Below, piece by piece: positions 7,790-15,864 of a DNA stretch of 28,675 nucleotides (position 1 is its first letter; every line of letters begins with the position of its first letter). The DNA comes from [Mycobacterium] vasticus. Lineage in GTDB: Bacteria > Actinomycetota > Actinomycetes > Mycobacteriales > Mycobacteriaceae. Where the stretch lies: assembly GCF_020181595.1 (NCBI RefSeq), contig NZ_CP084028.1, positions 1 to 28,675 of the forward strand. The letters are read 5' to 3'. The position numbers were made by a program, and so were the translations under genes. Below the pieces are notes generated by a model. It made no database searches, was not told where the DNA came from, and saw only the letters and a program-made list of their open reading frames with translations.

Positions 7790-8506
7790 TCAGGTCGTGC
7801 CGCGCCAGCCGACGGCGCCGACGGCGATCATCCGGAGTTGTTTGACGGCAACGTGTTTGATCTCCGCGACGGCTTCGGCGTCCGAGGCCTCCTCGATGGC
7901 CTCGGCGCTGACGATCATGGCGTTGACGAACAGCCCCGCCAGGATGTTCAGGTCCTCGGTGGTCCAGCCGCTCAACTTCGGGAAGCGCGCCAGGTCGGTG
8001 GCCAGCTCCGAGGTGATGAGCCGGATCTCGGTGCGAATCGCATACCGCAACACCGTCATTCCGCTGGAGCGTTCCCGGTTGATGAACCGCCAGTATTCGG
8101 GGCGCGCCGCCACGCTGTCGATCAGGATCTCCACCGACGACTCGATGACACGGCTGGGGTCCACGCCCCCGCTACGGGCGTCGCGCAGCGTTTCGCGCAG
8201 TGCCCGAAACGATTCGTCGATGAGCACCAGGCCCAACGCGTCCATCGACTCGAAGTGCCGGTAGAAGGCGGCCGGGACGATCTGGGCCGCGCGGGTGACC
8301 TCGCGCAGGCTCAGCGCGCTGAAACTGCGTTCGTCGAGCAGGGTCAACGCCGCACCGATGATGGCGCGGCGGGTGGCCTCTTTGCGTTCCTCGCGCGACG
8401 CCCGCTCGGGGCGTTCGGTCCGTGGTGGTCGGGGAGGCCGCTCCAGCCGGGGCGGGCGCGGTGGCCGCGTGCGCCCGGCACGTGAGTTCGGCGTACGACT
8501 GTTCAC
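7790..8506 (-). CDS. TetR-family regulator with Arg/Pro-rich N-terminal extension
   Basis: 238 residues if started at the GTG at 8506; an in-frame ATG at 8575 would add 23 residues but would lie over the operators. Residues about 10-40 are a low-complexity Arg/Pro/Glu tail (RPPRPPRLERPPRPPRTERP). Then comes the TetR DNA-binding domain: RAIIGAALTLLDERSFSALS, then LREVTRAAQIVPAAFYRHFES. The remainder is the helical ligand-binding domain. It is divergent from the reductase and desaturase genes, and palindromes with TTCAC/GTGAA arms fill the shared promoter, so it very likely represses that pair and itself. By analogy with mycobacterial desaturase regulators the ligand could be an acyl-CoA; this is inference. 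Confidence 0.88.
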   Translation of the reverse strand: MNSRTPNSRAGRTRPPRPPRLERPPRPPRTERPERASREERKEATRRAIIGAALTLLDERSFSALSLREVTRAAQIVPAAFYRHFESMDALGLVLIDESFRALRETLRDARSGGVDPSRVIESSVEILIDSVAARPEYWRFINRERSSGMTVLRYAIRTEIRLITSELATDLARFPKLSGWTTEDLNILAGLFVNAMIVSAEAIEEASDAEAVAEIKHVAVKQLRMIAVGAVGWRGTT

Positions 8507-8583
8507 TGTTGTGAAGCGTAACACAACCGGAGATTCACCCTTGACGACTCGTGAACGAGTGTTCACTGTGTACATATGTTCAC
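8501..8583. promoter_or_regulatory. Divergent promoter with nested TetR-type operators
   Basis: Three elements are visible: TTCAC-TGTT-GTGAA (8502-8515), GTGAAC-GAGT-GTTCAC (8551-8566) and a half site GTTCAC (8578-8583). The second is overlapped by another perfect palindrome, ACTCGT-GA-ACGAGT (8547-8560). A -35-like TTGACG (8541-8546) with 17-bp spacing to CACTGT (8564-8569) would start transcription near the ATG at 8576, so the reductase mRNA could be leaderless and the operator would cover the spacer. Confidence 0.65.
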
Positions 8584-9631
8584 TCAAACTTTGACGCGCC
8601 GGGTACTGAGCTCCAGCCTGATCGGCTTGCTCACCGGCCCGCACGGGGTCGACCGGTACACCGAACTGGTGGACCCGACCTGGACCCAGGGCGACGCCCG
8701 GGCCCGGGTGGTCGCCGTGCGCCGCGCCACCCCGCGCAGCGTGACCCTGCTGCTGGAGCCCAACGACGCGTTCGGCGGCTTCAGAGCAGGCCAGCACATC
8801 AACCTGTCCGTCGACATCGACGGCCGCAAACGCACCCGGTGCTACTCGCCGGCCAGCGCCGAGGGCCAGCGGCTGCTCGAACTGACCATCGGCCGCCACG
8901 AGGGCGGCCTGGTCTCCGAGCACCTGTACCGCAACGCCCGGCCTGGAATGATCGTCGGCCTGGACAAGGTCGGCGGCGACTTCGTGCTGCCGGCCGTGCG
9001 GCCCCGGCGCATCCTGCTGATCTCCGGCGGCAGCGGCATCACCCCGGTGATGTCGATGCTGCGCACCCTGCTCGCCGAGCAGTACGCCGGCAGGGTGGCG
9101 TTCGTCCACTACGCCCGCAACCCCGAGGAGGCCTGCTACCGCGACGAACTCGCCACGATGCCGCGGGTGAAGGTGCTGCACGGCTACACCCGCACCTCGC
9201 AATCCGGTGACCTGCAGGGCTATTTCGACGCCGAGCACCTGCAGGCGGCGATGCCCGACGCCGAGGCGGTGTTCGTGTGCGGCCCGCCGGCCCTGATCGC
9301 AGCGGTGCGTGAGCAGCGGCCCGACGCCATCTCGGAGAGCTTCGTGCCGCCGGTGTTCACCGCGCCGCCCAAGGCGTCCGGGGGCCAGGTGAGCTTTCTG
9401 GGCAGCACCATCGCCGTCGTCGACGACGGCCGGACCCTGCTGGAGCAGGCCGAGGCGGCCGGGCTGGCACCGGCCAGCGGCTGCCGGATGGGCATCTGCC
9501 ACAGCTGCACCTGCCGCAAAACCGCTGGCGCCGTCCGCAATCTGATCACCGGCGCCGTCTCCACCGCCGAGAGCGAAGACATCCAGATCTGCGTGTCAGT
9601 GCCCGTCGGCGACGTCCAGATCGACCTGTAG
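8576..9631 (+). CDS. Ferredoxin-type oxidoreductase (FAD, NAD(P)H, [2Fe-2S]) partner of the desaturase
   Basis: 351 residues from an ATG. Domains in order: FAD-binding barrel with RCYSPAS (88-94), NAD(P)-binding domain with ISGGSGITPVMSM (149-161) and VCGPP (234-238), and a C-terminal plant-type [2Fe-2S] ferredoxin domain with C303, C308, C311 and C339 in the C-x4-C-x2-C-x27-C pattern. It passes electrons from NAD(P)H to the diiron desaturase encoded 18 bp downstream, like the Rv3230c/DesA3 pair of M. tuberculosis (established for that pair; here inferred from similarity and linkage). It is probably controlled by the divergent TetR. Confidence 0.92.
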   Translation: MFTQTLTRRVLSSSLIGLLTGPHGVDRYTELVDPTWTQGDARARVVAVRRATPRSVTLLLEPNDAFGGFRAGQHINLSVDIDGRKRTRCYSPASAEGQRLLELTIGRHEGGLVSEHLYRNARPGMIVGLDKVGGDFVLPAVRPRRILLISGGSGITPVMSMLRTLLAEQYAGRVAFVHYARNPEEACYRDELATMPRVKVLHGYTRTSQSGDLQGYFDAEHLQAAMPDAEAVFVCGPPALIAAVREQRPDAISESFVPPVFTAPPKASGGQVSFLGSTIAVVDDGRTLLEQAEAAGLAPASGCRMGICHSCTCRKTAGAVRNLITGAVSTAESEDIQICVSVPVGDVQIDL

Positions 9632-9649
9632 AAACCAAAGGAGCCAACC

Positions 9650-10741
9650 ATGTCCGCACCCGTTCTCGAACCGACCGACGTTCTCGAAGCGCCGCGCTCA
9701 GATCTGCCTGCACGGCTCGATGAGTTCGGCGCCGAACTCGACGCCATCCGCCAGCGCGTCCTCGACGACCTCGGGGAACGCGACGCCGACTACATCCACA
9801 AGATGATCAAGGCGCAGCGCTCCCTGGAGGTCGGCGGGCGCGCCCTGCTCTTCTTCAGCATCATCCCGCCGGCCTGGCTGGCAGGCACCGTGATGCTGGG
9901 TCTGTCGAAGATCCTCGACAACATGGAGATCGGCCACAACGTCATGCACGGCCAGTACGACTGGATGGGCGAGCCGGCGTTGTACGGCAGGGATTTCGAG
10001 TGGGACAGCGCCTGCCCGGCCGACCAGTGGCGGCACTCGCACAACTACATGCACCACACCCACACCAACATCGTCGGGATGGACCGCGATGTGGGCTACG
10101 GCATCCTGCGGATGAGCGACAAGCAGCCCTGGGAGCCCTACTTTCTGGGCAACCCGCTGTATGCCTTCCTGCTGATGGTGCTGTTCCAGTACGGCGTCGC
10201 GGTGCACGAGTTGGAGACCGAGCGCATTCGGGCCGGCGAGATCGGTTTCGCCGACAAGAAGGAGATGCTGCTCGAGACCTGGCAGAAGGTTCGCCGCCAG
10301 ACCCTCAAGGACTACGTGGCGTTCCCGCTGCTGGCCGGGCCGTTCGCGCCGCTGGTGTTCGCCGGCAACATGACCGCCAACCTGATGCGCAACGTGTGGT
10401 CCTACACGATCATCTTCTGCGGTCACTTCCCCGACGGTACAAGAGAATTCACCATCGAGGAGACCGAGAACGAGACCCGCGGGATGTGGTACTACCGCCA
10501 GATCCTCGGCTCGGCGAACCTGACCGGCGGCAAGTGGTTCCACATCTTCAGCGGCAACCTGTCGTTCCAGGTGGAGCACCACCTGTTCCCCGACCTGCCG
10601 GCGCACCGCTACGCCGAGATCGCGCCCGAGGTGCGGGCGATCTGCGAGCGCTATGGCGTGCCCTACAACAGCGGGCCGCTGCTCAAGCAGTTCGCCACCG
10701 TGGTGCGCAAGATCTGCAGGCTCGCTCTGCCTTGGAACTGA
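9650..10741 (+). CDS. Membrane fatty acid (acyl-CoA) desaturase
   Basis: 363 residues, with a strong AAAGGAG site before the ATG. The three histidine boxes of membrane diiron desaturases are present: HNVMH (96-100), HNYMHH (131-136) and VEHHLFPDLPAHRY (308-321). Hydrophobic stretches at about 66-88, 165-185, 224-242 and 250-260 fit a four-helix membrane enzyme. The QVEHH third box is the type found in front-end/linoleoyl-CoA-like and DesA3-like desaturases. It probably introduces a double bond into stearoyl-type acyl-CoA for membrane lipids; regiospecificity cannot be read from sequence. It forms an operon with the reductase and ends against the convergent Mop gene with no spacer. Confidence 0.92.
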   Translation: MSAPVLEPTDVLEAPRSDLPARLDEFGAELDAIRQRVLDDLGERDADYIHKMIKAQRSLEVGGRALLFFSIIPPAWLAGTVMLGLSKILDNMEIGHNVMHGQYDWMGEPALYGRDFEWDSACPADQWRHSHNYMHHTHTNIVGMDRDVGYGILRMSDKQPWEPYFLGNPLYAFLLMVLFQYGVAVHELETERIRAGEIGFADKKEMLLETWQKVRRQTLKDYVAFPLLAGPFAPLVFAGNMTANLMRNVWSYTIIFCGHFPDGTREFTIEETENETRGMWYYRQILGSANLTGGKWFHIFSGNLSFQVEHHLFPDLPAHRYAEIAPEVRAICERYGVPYNSGPLLKQFATVVRKICRLALPWN

Positions 10742-10954
10742 CTAATCGACCCCGACGGTGACCTCGGTCGACTTGATGAACACCGTGGCGGGCTTGCCGA
10801 CCTTGAGGTCGAGGTCCAGGGCGGCGTCGCGGGTCACCGAGGAGGTGATCACCTGCTCGCCTCCGTCGAGGCGGATCTTGACCACGGCCATCACCGCGCC
10901 GACGTCGACCTCGGAGATGGTTCCAGTGAGTTGGTTTCGCGATGACAGCTGCAT
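10742..10954 (-). CDS. Molbindin-like TOBE (Mop) domain protein
   Basis: 70 residues, the standard size of a single Mop domain. The sequence LSSRNQLTGTISEVDVGAVM matches the Mop start (SARNxLxGxVxxVxxGAV), and it ends with VGKPATVFIKSTEVTVG as in molybdate/tungstate-binding proteins. Such proteins bind oxyanions as hexamers and may store molybdate in the cytoplasm. A clear GGAGG site precedes the ATG. It lies 44 bp after the TetR gene on the same strand, so it may share that transcript, an unexpected partner for a P450 regulator. Confidence 0.9.
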   Translation of the reverse strand: MQLSSRNQLTGTISEVDVGAVMAVVKIRLDGGEQVITSSVTRDAALDLDLKVGKPATVFIKSTEVTVGVD

Positions 10955-10998
10955 GGCGGTCCTCCGGTTCTCGGTGCCCCCGACGGATCAACGGTAGA

Positions 10999-11604
10999 TC
11001 AGCGGCGGGGCCCCAGCAGGGCAATCGAGGCATCGACCGCCGGGCCGGTGATCACGCCGACGTCGTCGCCGTCCTCGACAGCCAGCGCGGTCAATTCGCG
11101 CAGGCCGCCCAGCAGGATCACCGCCAAGGCGGGGGTGAGGGGGGGCAGGCCGGCCCGGCGGAAACCGGGGCTGCCGCTGAGTCGGACCAACAGGTTCGAC
11201 ATCAGCTCCAGTCCCCGGCGCTGGGCCGGCCTCGCCACCTCGCCCAGTGACGGCAGCTCCCGGATCCAGCTCAAGGTGATGGCCGGCCGGTCCCGGATCT
11301 GTGCGACGTAGGCGCCGACGGCCTGACGGATCTGGTCCTGCCAGTCGGCCCCCGGATCTACCGCGGCTCGGATCCGCGCGGCCAGGGCCTCGTTGTCGGA
11401 GCGCAGCAACTCCAGGAAGCACTGCTCCTTGCTGGCGAACCGGTCATAGAAGGTGCGTTTGGAGGTGCGGGCGGCGCGCACGATGTCGGCGACGGTGCTG
11501 GCCCGGTAGCCGCGCTCGGTGATCGAGTCGGCCAGGCCCTCGAGCAGGCGCAGCCGAAACGGGTCGGTTGAGGGCGCTGTTTCGTCGGCAACCACCGCCG
11601 TCAT
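10999..11604 (-). CDS. TetR-family regulator of the CYP138-like P450 (Rv0135c-like)
   Basis: 201 residues from an ATG behind GGGAGG. N-terminal HTH: RLRLLEGLADSITERGYRAS, then VADIVRAARTSKRTFYDRFASKEQC, a textbook TetR recognition helix (SKRTFYDRF). The rest is helical, with a C-terminal regulatory domain. It is divergent from the P450 gene; two perfect GGTAC-N6-GTACC palindromes lie between them, so it probably represses both directions. Gene order TetR, P450, MsrA and, from memory, the length match Rv0135c of M. tuberculosis. The Mop gene follows on the same strand. Confidence 0.9.
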   Translation of the reverse strand: MTAVVADETAPSTDPFRLRLLEGLADSITERGYRASTVADIVRAARTSKRTFYDRFASKEQCFLELLRSDNEALAARIRAAVDPGADWQDQIRQAVGAYVAQIRDRPAITLSWIRELPSLGEVARPAQRRGLELMSNLLVRLSGSPGFRRAGLPPLTPALAVILLGGLRELTALAVEDGDDVGVITGPAVDASIALLGPRR

Positions 11605-11634
11605 CGCTGCACCTCCCAACCCTTGCCAGTCGTT

Positions 11635-11683
11635 GGTACATAAGAGTACCGTGTCCGACAAGCATTTGGTACGCACTGGTACC
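11635..11683. promoter_or_regulatory. Two identical GGTAC-N6-GTACC operators
   Basis: GGTAC-ATAAGA-GTACC lies at 11635-11650 and GGTAC-GCACTG-GTACC at 11668-11683. Arms are perfect and identical, spacers are both 6 bp, and the centres are 33 bp apart, about three helical turns, so two dimers would sit on the same face. They occupy the middle of the divergent TetR/P450 promoter, upstream of the P450 ribosome site GGAAGG (11696-11701). Confidence 0.75.
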
Positions 11684-11707
11684 ACGTCCTGCGTCGGAAG
11701 GCGTGTC

Positions 11708-13054
11708 ATGACCCAGACCCTCCCCGGTAACAGCACTGCCAGCACAGACGTCCCCGCTCCCGCGATCAACCTGCCACCCGGTCCGCGCATCCCCAAGACG
11801 CTCGGGATGGTGCTGTTCGCCTTGGCCCGGCGCCGGCTGGTCAATCGGCTGACCAAGCGGTTCGGCGCGGCCTTCACCGTCGACAGCCCGATCTTCGGGC
11901 CGACGGTCTTCGTCACCGAACCGGACCTGGCTCGGCAGGTTTTCCTGGCCGACCCCGAGGACCTCGGCAACATCCAGCCGAACCTGTCGCGCATCCTCGG
12001 CTCCGGCTCGGTGTTCGCGCTCGACGGCGCCGAGCACCGGCGGCGGCGCAACCTGCTGAGCCCGCCGTTTCACGGAAAGAGCGTGCGGGCCTACGAGCAG
12101 ATCATCGTCGAGGAGACCCTCAACGAGATCAGGCAATGGCCCACCGGAACGTCGTTCGAGACGCTCGGGCCGATGAACCGGATCACCCTCAACGTCATCC
12201 TGCGGGCCATCTTCGGGGCCGAAGGCGCCGAACTCGACCAGCTTCGCGTCAGCCTGCCCAAGTGGGTCACGCTGGGCTCGCGGCTGGTGACGCTACCCAT
12301 GCCGATCCGCAACTATGGCCGCTATACACCCTGGGGCAAGCTGGCGGCCTGGCGCGACCAGTACGAGCGCATCCTGGACAAGCTGATCGATGACGCGCAG
12401 GCCGACCCGAACTTCGCCGAGCGCACCGACGTGCTGACACTGCTGCTGAGCAGCACCTACGACGACGGCACGGCGATGACCCGCCGGGAGATCGCCGACG
12501 AGCTGCTAACCCTGCTGGCCGCCGGTCACGAGACCACCGCGTCCACCATGGCCTGGGTGTTCGAGCGGCTGTGCCGCCACCCGGAACTGCTCGACGAACT
12601 GACCGCCGAGGCCGACACCGACGCGAACACGTTGCGCCGCGCCACGATTCGCGAGGTGCAACGGGTGCGTACCGTGATCGACTTCGCCGGCCGGCACGTG
12701 TATGCGCCGAGTGTGCAAATCGGCGAATGGGTGATTCCGCGCGGACACGGGGTGATCGTCGGGATCAATCAGATCCACCAGAACCCTGCGGTGTTCCCCG
12801 ACCCCGACCGGCTCGACCCGCAGCGCTTCCTGTCCGGCAACCCGTCGGCCTTCGAGTGGCTGCCCTACGGCGGTGGCAGCCGGCGCTGCCCCGGGTCGAC
12901 TTTCGCCAACCTGGAGATGGACCTGGTGCTGCGAACGGTGTTGCGGCAGTTCACCATCGAGCCCACCACCGCGCCCGGCGAGAAGTACCACTCCCGCGGG
13001 GTGGCCTTCACCCCCAAGCAGGGCGGCCGGATCACGGTGCGCCCGAGGGGATAG
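11708..13054 (+). CDS. cyp138: Cytochrome P450, CYP138-like
   Basis: 448 residues from the ATG at 11708, with GGAAGG six bases upstream. P450 landmarks: Pro-rich hinge (LPPGPRIP) at 22-29, C-helix region AEHRRRRNLLSPPFHG (108-123), I-helix oxygen-activation motif AAGHETT (271-277), K-helix ExxR (E316-R319), and the heme loop PYGGGSRRCPG with ligand Cys394. No membrane anchor is visible. The PYGGGSRRCPG heme loop, and its place between a divergent TetR and a convergent msrA, match Rv0136 (cyp138) of M. tuberculosis from memory, so the symbol rests on order and family. The substrate of CYP138 is not known to me. Its stop abuts the msrA stop. Confidence 0.88.
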   Translation: MTQTLPGNSTASTDVPAPAINLPPGPRIPKTLGMVLFALARRRLVNRLTKRFGAAFTVDSPIFGPTVFVTEPDLARQVFLADPEDLGNIQPNLSRILGSGSVFALDGAEHRRRRNLLSPPFHGKSVRAYEQIIVEETLNEIRQWPTGTSFETLGPMNRITLNVILRAIFGAEGAELDQLRVSLPKWVTLGSRLVTLPMPIRNYGRYTPWGKLAAWRDQYERILDKLIDDAQADPNFAERTDVLTLLLSSTYDDGTAMTRREIADELLTLLAAGHETTASTMAWVFERLCRHPELLDELTAEADTDANTLRRATIREVQRVRTVIDFAGRHVYAPSVQIGEWVIPRGHGVIVGINQIHQNPAVFPDPDRLDPQRFLSGNPSAFEWLPYGGGSRRCPGSTFANLEMDLVLRTVLRQFTIEPTTAPGEKYHSRGVAFTPKQGGRITVRPRG

Positions 13055-13555
13055 CTACTGGCGCTGCAGCTGCCAGTCCGGCCGGATGTAGTGGCAGGTG
13101 TAGCCGTTCGGGAAGCGCTCCAGGTAGTCCTGGTGCTCGGGTTCGGCCTCCCAGAAGTCACCGGCCGGGCTCACCTCGGTGACGACCTTGCCCGGCCAGC
13201 GACCGGAGGCCTCCACGTCGGCGATGGTCTCGCACGCGACCCGGCGCTGCTCGTCGTCGAGGTAGAAGATCGCCGAGCGGTAGCTGGGCCCGACGTCGTT
13301 GCCCTGCCGGTTACGCGTGGTCGGATCGTGGATGGCGAAGAAGAACTCCAGCAGGCTGCGGTAGTCGGTCACCGCCGGGTCGTAGGCGATCTCGATGGCC
13401 TCGGCATGGCTGCCGTGGTTGCGGTAGGTGGCATTGGGGACATTGGGGTCGCCGGTGTAGCCGACGCGGGTGCTCAGCACGCCGGGCTGCTTGCGGATCA
13501 GATCCTGCATGCCCCAGAAGCAGCCGCCGGCCAGGATCGCGGTGTGGTTGGTCAT
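13055..13555 (-). CDS. msrA: Peptide methionine sulfoxide reductase A
   Basis: 166 residues, a typical compact MsrA. The catalytic motif GGCFWGMQ places the nucleophile at Cys12. Other family blocks are present: [55 protein letters not shown], and [12 protein letters not shown] near the end. It reduces methionine-S-sulfoxide in proteins and free methionine with thioredoxin-type donors. The C-terminus ([10 protein letters not shown]) contains a second Cys that could resolve the disulfide. It is convergent with the P450 gene with no spacer, as in M. tuberculosis Rv0136/Rv0137c. Confidence 0.95.
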   Translation of the reverse strand: MTNHTAILAGGCFWGMQDLIRKQPGVLSTRVGYTGDPNVPNATYRNHGSHAEAIEIAYDPAVTDYRSLLEFFFAIHDPTTRNRQGNDVGPSYRSAIFYLDDEQRRVACETIADVEASGRWPGKVVTEVSPAGDFWEAEPEHQDYLERFPNGYTCHYIRPDWQLQRQ

Positions 13556-13572
13556 GCCCCGATTATCCGCAG

Positions 13573-14736
13573 CTATCCGTGAGCCGCCAGTGGATAGGAC
13601 CGATAGCTGGTCAGCACCGCGCTGGGCTCTCGGTGCGGCGGCGCCTGCGCGGTCAGCTCGGGGAATCGGTCGAACAGCGCCAGCAGGCCCGACCGGATCT
13701 GCATGCGGGCCAGTGGCGCACCCAGGCAGACGTGCGGGCCGAATCCGAACCCCAGGTGGGCGCTCTGCGGCCGGGTCAGATCCAGCCGGTCCGGGTCGGG
13801 GAAGACGGCCGGGTCGCGGTTGGCCGCAGCCAGCCCGAGCAGGATCGGGGATCCGGTCGTGATCACCCGGTCGCCGATCTCGATCGGCGCGGTGGCCACC
13901 CGGGAGATCATCTGCGCCGGGCTGACCAGCCGGACCAGCTCGTCCACGCCGGTCGGGGCGGCCAGCCGGCAGCGTTGCTCAGGGTTGTCGATCAGCATCG
14001 CGGTGGCCCCGGTGAGCACCGCCGTGGTGGTGTCATGCCCGGCCGACAGCAGGAAGATCGCGTTGTGCAGCAGCTCGTCGTCGGACAGTGGCAGGCCACT
14101 GGTGGCTACCACCGACAGCAGGTCGTGGCCGGGATCGGTGCGGCGCAGCGCCAGCAGGTCGGCGAGTAGGGCCTTCATCCCGGCCGCGGCGTCGTCGGCG
14201 GCGGTGAACACCGACCGGGGCGCCGCGGGTTCCAGCGCGGCGATCAGCGCCATCGACCAGGTCGCCAGGTTGTCCAGTTCGCTGTCGGGAACCCCCAGCA
14301 GGGTGGCGATCACCCCCAGTGGCAGCGGCTTGGCGAACTCGGCCACCAGGTCGAAGCCACTCGCGTCCAGCCGGGACGCCAAAGACCTGGCGCGGGAGGC
14401 GACTTCGGCCTCGAACGACGCCAGCGCCCGAGGCGTGAACGCCCGCGACAGCGGCGCCCGCAGCCGGCGGTGGTCGTCGCCGGACCGGTAGAACAGGTTG
14501 TGCTCCACGTGGGTCAGGTACGGCCGGCCCTGATCGAGCTTGCCGCGGTACAGGTTTCGCCGGTCGGTGCCGGCCCGCTCGTCACGCAGCAGGGCCAGCA
14601 CGTCGGCGTGGCGGGTGAGCACCCACAGCCCCTGGCTGTTGCGGTGCACCGGATCGGCGACGGCGAACCGGCGCTGATACGCCAGCGGATCGGCATGCAG
14701 ATCCGGATCCCGGAAGTCGAAGTCGAGTAGCGCCAT
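13573..14736 (-). CDS. Cytochrome P450 of the accessory hydrolase/hydratase operon
   Basis: 387 residues, a soluble class I bacterial P450 length. I-helix motif SAGHDTT (231-237), ExxR as ELVR (266-269), PERF-like region [10 protein letters not shown], and the heme loop [15 protein letters not shown] with ligand Cys337. Its ATG overlaps the stop of the upstream alpha/beta hydrolase (TGATG), so translation is coupled and both enzymes likely act on one pathway. Related P450s hydroxylate terpenes, steroids or macrolides; the substrate here is unknown and no ferredoxin gene is adjacent. It is the last gene of the five-gene operon and ends 17 bp upstream of the msrA start. Confidence 0.92.
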   Translation of the reverse strand: MALLDFDFRDPDLHADPLAYQRRFAVADPVHRNSQGLWVLTRHADVLALLRDERAGTDRRNLYRGKLDQGRPYLTHVEHNLFYRSGDDHRRLRAPLSRAFTPRALASFEAEVASRARSLASRLDASGFDLVAEFAKPLPLGVIATLLGVPDSELDNLATWSMALIAALEPAAPRSVFTAADDAAAGMKALLADLLALRRTDPGHDLLSVVATSGLPLSDDELLHNAIFLLSAGHDTTTAVLTGATAMLIDNPEQRCRLAAPTGVDELVRLVSPAQMISRVATAPIEIGDRVITTGSPILLGLAAANRDPAVFPDPDRLDLTRPQSAHLGFGFGPHVCLGAPLARMQIRSGLLALFDRFPELTAQAPPHREPSAVLTSYRSYPLAAHG

Positions 14737-15848
14737 CAGGTGCGTTCGGCGATCCAGGACGCCACCAGGTCGGCGCAGACGGTACGGCTGTCGCCCGGGT
14801 GCTGCAGGTAGTGGTCGCCGGCGATGAAGTGCAACTGCTTGTCGGTGCCGGCCAGCGAATCGTAGATATGGTGAGCGTCGCTGGGGAACACCCCGGTGTC
14901 CGCGGTGCCCTGAATCACCAACGACGGCAACGTGATCCGACCCAGGTGCGGGGCGCCCTGGCAGAACGACGTCTGCAGGCTCCACATGGACAGCCAGGTA
15001 CGCAGCGTGCAGTGCGCGGCGATGTTGTACGGCGCGCGGTTGGCGCGGCGCGGGTCCCCCAGATAGCACTGGTTCAACGGGCGGTCCGACGGGTCCAAGG
15101 AGGCGTCCAGGTAGCGCGGATCGGCCCACACCCGATGCACCGAGAAGGACCGGTCGTAGGTGCCGCCGGCCCTCAGCCGCTTCAGTTCCGCCTGCGCCCA
15201 GGCGGTGATCCGGTTGTTGCGGTCGCGCTGGGCCGCTCGGTAGCGGGCGATGAACTCCGGGGTGTACGGCGGGGCGTTCTGCTCGGCGTACATGTCCAGG
15301 GCCGAGTCACAAGAGAGCGGATCGAACTCGTCGGTCACCGACGGGTCCATCCACGCGGTCAGCACCTCCGGGCGCCCGGCGTGCGCCTGAGTCGACACGT
15401 ACAGGTCCCCTGGCGGCAGCGCATTGACCGCATCGGGCACCGGGCCGCCCCCGACGGCGGTGATGTGCGGGTCCACCGCCTGGGACTGGTAGGCGGCCAT
15501 CAGCGATCCACCGCCGGAGTTGCCCAGCAGCACGACCACCTCGACACCGGCCTGCTCGCGCAGCCAGGCCACCCCGGCCGCGATGTCGGCCAGCGCGTGT
15601 TCGAGCAGGAACAGCGACTCACCGCTGCGATACCGGGTGTTCCAGCCCAGAAACCCGTAGCCGCGTTGCGCCATCAGCGGCGCCAGATAATGCTCGGCAA
15701 AGTCCACGTTGTAGTGGCTGGCGATCACCGCCACCTTCGGCCTGACACCGGCCGGGGTCCAGTACAGCCCCTGCGCGGGGTGATACCCGGCCGGGTTCAC
15801 ATCCGCCGATGCCGAAGTGAGCGAAACGAATTCGCGGGTTACCGCCAC
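14736..15848 (-). CDS. Alpha/beta hydrolase of the accessory operon
   Basis: 370 residues from a GTG with AAGGAG seven bases upstream. The fold is marked by SHYNVDFAEHYLAPLMAQRGYG (oxyanion/early strands), the nucleophile elbow GNSGGG with Ser111, an acid Asp317 in QGTADTGVFPSD and His346 in IAGDHYLQHPG. A long insertion of about 120 residues (170-290) between the elbow and the acid would form a cap domain. It is likely a carboxyl-ester or lactone hydrolase, cytoplasmic, with no signal peptide. It lies 16 bp after the operon TetR and overlaps the P450 by 1 nt, so a route of hydroxylation followed by ring or ester opening is plausible but inferred. Confidence 0.87.
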   Translation of the reverse strand: MAVTREFVSLTSASADVNPAGYHPAQGLYWTPAGVRPKVAVIASHYNVDFAEHYLAPLMAQRGYGFLGWNTRYRSGESLFLLEHALADIAAGVAWLREQAGVEVVVLLGNSGGGSLMAAYQSQAVDPHITAVGGGPVPDAVNALPPGDLYVSTQAHAGRPEVLTAWMDPSVTDEFDPLSCDSALDMYAEQNAPPYTPEFIARYRAAQRDRNNRITAWAQAELKRLRAGGTYDRSFSVHRVWADPRYLDASLDPSDRPLNQCYLGDPRRANRAPYNIAAHCTLRTWLSMWSLQTSFCQGAPHLGRITLPSLVIQGTADTGVFPSDAHHIYDSLAGTDKQLHFIAGDHYLQHPGDSRTVCADLVASWIAERT

Positions 15849-15864
15849 TGCATGACTCCTTTGG

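Noticed and set aside
5683..7845. 720-codon plus-strand open frame
   Set aside because: It lies antisense to the nitronate monooxygenase and DUF4185 genes; His/Gly/Val-rich composition is the usual mirror of high-GC coding sequence.
8507..9502. N-terminal extension of the TetR frame upstream of 8506
   Set aside because: It would cross the operators and the reductase gene, and the added sequence is not protein-like.
13573..15129. Longer P450 with an N-terminal extension past 14736
   Set aside because: It would overlap the alpha/beta hydrolase gene; the ATG at 14736 gives a standard P450 N-terminus and a TGATG junction.
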